DNA of 64,000 nt from CAVOAK01 sp963664465 (GTDB lineage: Bacteria > Pseudomonadota > Alphaproteobacteria > UBA8366 > CAVOAK01), in contig CAXXSU010000011.1 in the NCBI GenBank assembly GCA_963664465.2, positions 1 through 64,000 of the forward strand, in the 5' to 3' direction. This document shows positions 59,498 through 64,000 of this stretch, in pieces. A model generated the notes under the pieces. It did no database searches, had not been told where the DNA came from, and was given only the letters and a program-made list of their open reading frames with translations. The position numbers were made by a program, and so were the translations under genes. The stretch's first letter is position 1. Each line of letters begins with the position of its first letter.

Positions 59498-60536
59498 ATA
59501 GGGTATCCTATTCGCTCTCGTAGTGCCTAGATCTGGGGGGCAGGGCTGGGTCTGCCCCCGACGAGCTTCTTGTATGGCACGGGCTCCAGTTGCACTGCTT
59601 GCTGGAGGAGTCGATAGAACAGGAGGCCGCGAGCTTTGGATCGGCGGCGATTGAAGCGGAACGTGAACTCGTCCAGATAGTAATCAAGCTGGGAGGCGCT
59701 AATAGCCCCATGGTGAATACCCAGCCACCACCGATCAAGGAGGCCGGCTACCCGATGAACTTGGGGCATGACAATGTGGGCTGGGTCGCCGCTGGCGGAA
59801 ATATTTTTCGGCTGGTGTTCGAAGCCGACTCCCGTGAGACCGTTGTAGGCTCGCCAGCCATCGGTTCGAATCGTTGCTCCCGGGCACACAGCCGTTTGGA
59901 CGAAAGGAATGAGGCTCTCGGCGGATGCGTCCTCGACACGCGCCATGCGGATACGACCGGTGCCCCGACCCCGGATTTCGGCGGCAATCGCGACAATCGA
60001 TTTCTTGTTTGTTTTCCGCCCCGTAACGCCAACCTCCCGGCCGCCCACATAGGTTTCGTCGACCTCGACCTCGCCATTCAGAAGCTCTCTGCCCGGTCGA
60101 ACCATGGCCCGGCGCAGCTTATGGAGCCATGTCCAAGCCGTTTGATAACCGCCCAGGCCGAGTATTCGTTGAACCCCAAGCGCACTGACGCCGTGCTTCT
60201 GATTCGTCACATACCACATCGCCTGGAACCAAAGCCGCAACGGTTTCCGCGTACCCTCGAAGATCGTCCCCGCGGTCGGCGACGTCTGACGTTGGCATCC
60301 CGCACATCGCTGTTGGCCCCTGGCCGTCACCCACGCCTCGGTTCCCCCGCAGGCCGGACACCGAAACCCGGCAGGCCAACGGACACGCCGAAGAAAATCC
60401 GCACAGGCGGCCTCAGAAGCGAACCAGTCGTCAAATTCCATAAGCGTGCGAGGGTAATCGATCCCGCCAACGGGATGGGCAGTATTCTCGGCCATCACAA
60501 CATCTTGCCACTACGAGAGCGAATAGGATACCCTAT
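59498..60536 (-). mobile_element. IS1595-family element, copy C (1039 bp)
   Basis: Ends ATAGGGTATCC / GGATACCCTAT; target duplication AGAAGAAA at 59490-59497 and 60537-60544. Inserted within the transmembrane-helix codons of the hlyD-like gene. Confidence 0.96.
59527..60498 (-). CDS. IS1595-family transposase (copy C)
   Basis: 323 aa, complete. Same protein as copy A, with the Pro version WPAGFRC before the zinc ribbon; catalytic DETYVGG and IRTDGW motifs are intact. DNA differs from copy A at two visible positions, both silent in the transposase. Confidence 0.95.
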   Translation of the reverse strand: MMAENTAHPVGGIDYPRTLMEFDDWFASEAACADFLRRVRWPAGFRCPACGGTEAWVTARGQQRCAGCQRQTSPTAGTIFEGTRKPLRLWFQAMWYVTNQKHGVSALGVQRILGLGGYQTAWTWLHKLRRAMVRPGRELLNGEVEVDETYVGGREVGVTGRKTNKKSIVAIAAEIRGRGTGRIRMARVEDASAESLIPFVQTAVCPGATIRTDGWRAYNGLTGVGFEHQPKNISASGDPAHIVMPQVHRVAGLLDRWWLGIHHGAISASQLDYYLDEFTFRFNRRRSKARGLLFYRLLQQAVQLEPVPYKKLVGGRPSPAPQI

Positions 60537-60676
60537 AGAAGAAAAAGACGAAGAACGCGACCACTGTGATCAGCAATATATGTGCAAACCGGCCGGGCCC
60601 CGCGCCAACTTCGGCGCCAACCTCGCCTGTCGCGAACTCCTGCTGCCAGCTGCTATCGTTCGTCATTTCGTAGGGC

Positions 60677-63169
60677 CTATGTCACTACCGCCTGAATACG
60701 CCCACTAGCCAGGGCTTCGAGAACTTCATCCTTAGGACCGTCGGCCACGACCCTGCCGGTATCTAGAACGATCAACCGGTCCACGACCGACAACATCGAA
60801 CCGCGATGCGTGATCAGAATCAAGGTCTTGTTGCCGAGCAGGTTCGCCAATCGCGCCTTGAACCGACTCTCTGATGTATTGTCCATCGAGCTCGTCGGCT
60901 CGTCCAACAATAATATGGGCGGATCAAACAACAAGGCACGCGCCACCGACACCGCCTGGCGTTGACCACCGGACAGCATCTGACCTCGTTCGCCGACTGG
61001 CATGTCGAATCCCTGCGGATGCCGGTTGACGAACTCATCGACACCGGCAATGCGTGCCGCCCGAAGGATCGTCGCGTCGTCGGCATAGGGTGCGCCCAAT
61101 GCTATGTTCTCTTTAATCGACCCGAAGAATAGATACTGGTCCTGTGGTACGACGCCGATACTGTGCCGCAAATCCGCCGGATCAATTTGGCGGACATCAG
61201 TGCCATCAACAAGGATAGCACTCTCCTCTGGTTCGTAGAGGCCTATGAGCAGCCGTTCGAGCGTACTCTTGCCACAGCCGATACGACCGACGATGCCGAC
61301 CTTTTCTCCAGCGTTGATGGAAAACGAGACCTTGTTGAGCGCCGGTGTGTTCTGTTCCGGATACGTGAACGTCACTTCCTTGAAGGTGATCTGCCCGGCA
61401 ACGTTGGGTCGGCTGACGAATGATTTACCGTCCGGCCGATCGACTGGTGTGCGCATCAGAATGTCGAGCGCCGAAAGCGACGCACGGGCTTGGTTAAAGC
61501 GCGTTAGAATTGCTGCGATCTGCGACAATGGCGCCATTGCCCTGCCCGTCAGCATCGTGCTCGCGACAAGCGCGCCGACGGTCAGTTCGCCATCACGGAT
61601 CAAGAAAACGCCAACGATAACAACGCCGATAGTCACAAGCTGGATCGCGAATGCCGAGAAGTTCACCGCGAGCGCGGAAAAGGTTTGCGCCTTCATGCCG
61701 GTGCGCGCGGTGACGGCACTGAATGTTTCCCAGGCGCGTTGCATGCGCCCCTCGGAAGCGGTGGACTTGATGGTTTCGATGCCTGTTATCGCCTCCACAA
61801 GGATCGCATGCTTCTGCGCGGACTCGCGGAACGACTGCTGCGAGATTCGCCTGAGGGGAATCTGTACGAACATGCCGACAATCATGATCGGCAGCATCGC
61901 CACCAGCGGGATCAGCGCTATTTTTGCGCCGCCGATGATGGAGATGATGAAGATAAATAGGAGCGCGAACGGGAAGTCCACCAGTGCCGTCAGCGTCGAG
62001 GATGTAAAGAAGTCACGTAGATGCTCGAATTCCCGCAAATTGCTGGCAAGCGCGCCCGCAGACGGTGGGCGGTCTGCCATTTTCATGCCCAAGACCTGTT
62101 GGAACAGTCGCGCGCCGATGCGCGTATCCGCGGTTTTGCCAGCGACATCGACAAAATAGCTGCGCAGCATTTTCAACAGAAAATCGAAACCAAATACCGT
62201 CGCGGCTCCCAAGGCCAAAACCCATAGCGTTTAGATCGCCGCGTTCGGCACCACGCGGTCGTATACATTCATGATGAATAGCGGGCTGGCCAGCGCAAAG
62301 CTGTTTACCAACAGGGCCGCCACGATGACCTCCGCATAAATTTTCCAGGAGCTGAAAATGGTGCCCCAGAACCATCCTTTCGGATCGGCGACACGGATAT
62401 CCTCGGAGCGCGTATCAAATTGAAACTCCGGCCGGGCAAACAGCGCGTAGCCAATATATTCGGACTCCAGCTCCGAATACGGCACCCGACGGCTGCCAGC
62501 GCCCATGTCCGGCAATACAATGTCAGCGGCAGAACCCTGCTCGATCCGCGTAAGCACACACGAACGACGACCCTCCAACAGCAAAACGCACGGCAAGGCC
62601 AGAGAGGTGATGCTGTCGAGCGGCCGTTTGGTCAAGCGGGCTGATATTCCCACGCGGGCTGCTGCACGCACGAACAGTGGCGGCGTCACCCGACCGTCCA
62701 CAAGCGGCAATCCTGCCGTCAAGGCGTCAGCCGACACCCCGCGATCGAGCAACTTGCAAAGTATTGTAAGACAACCAAGAAGAGGGTCATCTGCGGTTCG
62801 CGCCGTGGAGCGGATGTGCCAGGTCGACGAGCGCGCCGAGTCTTCTTTGCCTTCGATATCCGATACGAAATCGGCCTGTGCACGACCCTCTTCAACACTC
62901 TCAGGTGTATCGCCGTCGGTCTCCGTCGATGGTGCAGCCGCCGGAGTTGCGGCGTCGCCATCCGCCGGCGGAGTTGCTTGTTGTTCCGCTTGCGGTTCAA
63001 CCTCTGCTTCGTCTGCAGCGGACTCGGACTGCGGGCTCAATAGGTCACGCGTGCCGACACCAGCACCTGGGTCGTCAGCTGGAGCACGACGCGACAGCAG
63101 CCCTAAGCCATCCGGCGTAGAGTCGCTGGCGCCGTCTTCTTTTTCCTCTTCGTTTTCGTCCATCGACAT
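60677..63169 (-). pseudogene. Type I secretion ABC ATPase/permease with in-frame nonsense codon
   Basis: One 831-codon gene of the LapB/LssB-like transporter type, broken by TAA at 62231-62233 (codon 313). N-terminus: a long acidic, Ala/Pro/Glu-rich extension (residues 1-110), then a C39-like domain without the catalytic Cys (LLGCLTILCKLLDRGVSADA, PCVLLLEGRRSCVLTRIE), then the first membrane helices ending FIMNVYDRVVPNAAI. After the stop the same frame continues TLWVLALGAATVFGFDFLLK through the ABC permease to the ATPase: Walker A VGRIGCGKS, signature MLSGGQRQAVSVARAL, Walker B ILLLDEP with TSSMD, ITHRGSML. Relatives read NNAIETLWVLA here, so a GAA to TAA change is likely. I start at ATG 63169; a GTG at 63217 would be alternative. 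Confidence 0.9.
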
Positions 63170-63483
63170 GGCTATACCCACGCAACACAAGCGACAACAC
63201 AGCGCCGCCCGCTTCACAGCAGTTAGGTGGCGCGATTTCTAATAGTCGCAAGTTACGCCCCTACTGCCCAACCGCGTAGTATGCAAGAATCGTGACATAT
63301 TAGGAAGATATAACTAATTCCTCACGTTCGACTCCAACAACGGGTTCGAACGTATTGGTACCGGCGGACCTGACCGTCCACATGTATCGCTGAATAGCTA
63401 AATTTACGGCAGGCGTCGTTGTCGGCGCTAAATCGGCAGCGACTGGACGCATGCAGCAGGGCCGAAACCGTCGTTACGTTTTG
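63170..63483. other. Intergenic region upstream of the type I secretion ATPase
   Basis: About 314 nt with no gene I can support. It holds a 7-bp inverted repeat CGTTCGA (63325-63331) and TCGAACG (63346-63352) with 14-nt spacing, possibly an operator for the minus-strand operon, and A+T-rich stretches near 63300. No clear terminator for the gene to the right is visible. Confidence 0.4.
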
Positions 63484-64000
63484 CTATTCAAACGACCAGA
63501 ACGGATAACGTGGTGTGGAACTCTCGAAATCCGGTTGTCCGCTTGGGATGAGCGACGCTACGGCGCTTGCCTTTATCGGCGTCTCGAGAAATGAAGCAAT
63601 CCGCTGCCTGCCAAGGCGATCTATTGAGCTATATGACCTATCGGCTGCTGTGGGTGATCGTGCCGGAAGCAGGATATGTGTTTGGTTGGTCACCAGCTGG
63701 CGATCGAGATCGACAAAACCGTAGGGCACGATTGGCGGCAACGCGTTCGAACTTGCAGCCGCCGAGCGATAGCGGTCCGGCATCAGCTCCTCCGGACTCA
63801 CCGCTGTCATCAACCGTCCAGAACGAGCCGCCGGCTTTGCTCGCGGCTCGGCCGCGTCAACGATTTCGCCAGAGGGCGCCCTCACTAATTTGGCTGGCGC
63901 ATTCGCGATCGTAGTTGGGACCTCGGTCCCCACTCGCGTGTCTGGTCCCGGTTTGTCGCTTGGCGGACTCTCAGCGAACCACAATTCGCGCGCCTGACCG
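63484..64000 (-). CDS. Unidentified protein, C-terminal part (runs off window)
   Basis: Open on the minus strand from the window edge to a stop at 63484-63486; about 171 residues are visible and the true start is beyond 64000. The segment is rich in Pro, Ala and Ser with few hydrophobic clusters (ESPPSDKPGPDTRVGTE, AKLVRAPSGEIVDAAEPRAK), then a more ordered end: VPYGFVDLDRQLVTNQTHIL, SYSSIDRLGRQRIASFLE and a final PRYPFWSFE. No known domain recognised. Same orientation as the secretion operon downstream, so a component or substrate of that system, or an outer-membrane/periplasmic partner, is possible but unproved. Confidence 0.4.
   Translation of the reverse strand, partial: GQARELWFAESPPSDKPGPDTRVGTEVPTTIANAPAKLVRAPSGEIVDAAEPRAKPAARSGRLMTAVSPEELMPDRYRSAAASSNALPPIVPYGFVDLDRQLVTNQTHILLPARSPTAADRSYSSIDRLGRQRIASFLETPIKASAVASLIPSGQPDFESSTPRYPFWSFE

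Larger units (their letters stand above)
58300..60666 (-). pseudogene. HlyD-family membrane fusion protein, interrupted by IS1595 copy C
   Basis: Periplasmic adaptor of a type I secretion system. N-terminal piece 60666-60537 encodes a cytoplasmic segment and a transmembrane helix (AHILLITVVAFFVFFFYW); the C-terminal piece runs from 59489 to 58300. Joined at the AGAAGAAA duplication they give 439 aa with the normal layout: helix, ELDQVTRGEGRIIPSS, HLEGGIVSEIRVAEGDIVEKDQVIVRM lipoyl half, long coiled coil, then a lipoyl/beta-barrel region (IRSPVRGTVNKLLVNTIGGVV, PIVPGMTATVDILTG). The membrane anchor is cut off from the rest, so the protein is almost surely dead. It follows the ABC ATPase gene by 10 nt. 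Confidence 0.92.

Noticed and set aside
62218..62240. Recoding (readthrough) of the TAA in the secretion ATPase gene, or two separate genes.
   Set aside because: TAA is the least read-through stop; the frame after it starts inside a membrane helix, so a nonsense mutation or sequencing error is simpler.

Overview
The window is a 64 kb piece of an alphaproteobacterial chromosome, most likely from a Rhodospirillales-type lineage. The clues are the RpoH-type sigma factor, a pyruvate phosphate dikinase next to split glycyl-tRNA synthetase genes (glyQ/glyS), an STAS-MlaE lipid transporter operon, a Brucella-type RibH2 behind an FMN riboswitch, and the generally G+C-rich codon use. I computed no statistics; composition remarks are by eye.

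Layout. 1-4.8 kb: the 3' end of a flagellin gene with a terminator, a FetA/FetB-like exporter pair whose ATPase is frameshifted, rpoH, and znuB-znuC behind a Zur-box-like palindrome. 4.9-9.4 kb: a decayed gene, an isocitrate-lyase-superfamily enzyme, a HAD hydrolase, an IS1380-type element with a TTAG target duplication, and ygfZ whose 3' end the element has replaced. 9.5-14 kb: a tightly overlapping surface-glycan operon (GT9, GT2, GT4, AsnB-type amidotransferase). 14-16 kb: a receiver-domain protein with an IS1595-type element placed just upstream of its start codon. 16.3-25.5 kb: ppdK, glyS, glyQ, a PP0621-like zinc-ribbon protein, an S49 peptidase, a DUF2007-methyltransferase fusion and a polyprenyl diphosphate synthase. 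25.5-29 kb: two overlapping genes for a glycosyltransferase/DUF924 fusion and a large TPR protein with a GT-like C-terminus. 29.1 kb: tRNA-Pro(CGG) with its own promoter and hairpin.

29.3-40.8 kb is a catabolic-looking accessory block: bicupin, molybdenum hydroxylase large subunit, formyltransferase-like protein, DUF1116 (AllG-like), amidase, riboswitch-controlled RibH2, quinone oxidoreductase and two Rieske oxygenases. I read it as a possible pathway for an N-containing ring or ureide-like compound; the substrate is unknown and this is the best candidate here for an undescribed system.

40.9-49.7 kb is IS-ridden: two 1470-bp IS5/IS1182-type elements and a second IS1595 copy, interrupting a DUF2927 gene and a cytochrome P460-like lipoprotein gene, with an SDR, a secreted metalloprotease-like protein and an uncharacterised protein between them. 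49.7-55.4 kb: a TAXI solute-binding protein with a BKACE enzyme, then a complete Mla-type operon. 55.4-58.2 kb: apt and a TPR/SPINDLY glycosyltransferase with a fresh in-frame 54-bp duplication. 58.3-63.2 kb: a type I secretion ATPase plus membrane fusion protein, both broken (a nonsense codon and a third IS1595 insertion). The window ends in an unidentified proline-rich reading frame.

Overall theme: six near-pristine IS elements with intact target duplications, plus several genes broken by single recognisable events, point to recent IS expansion and ongoing gene loss.
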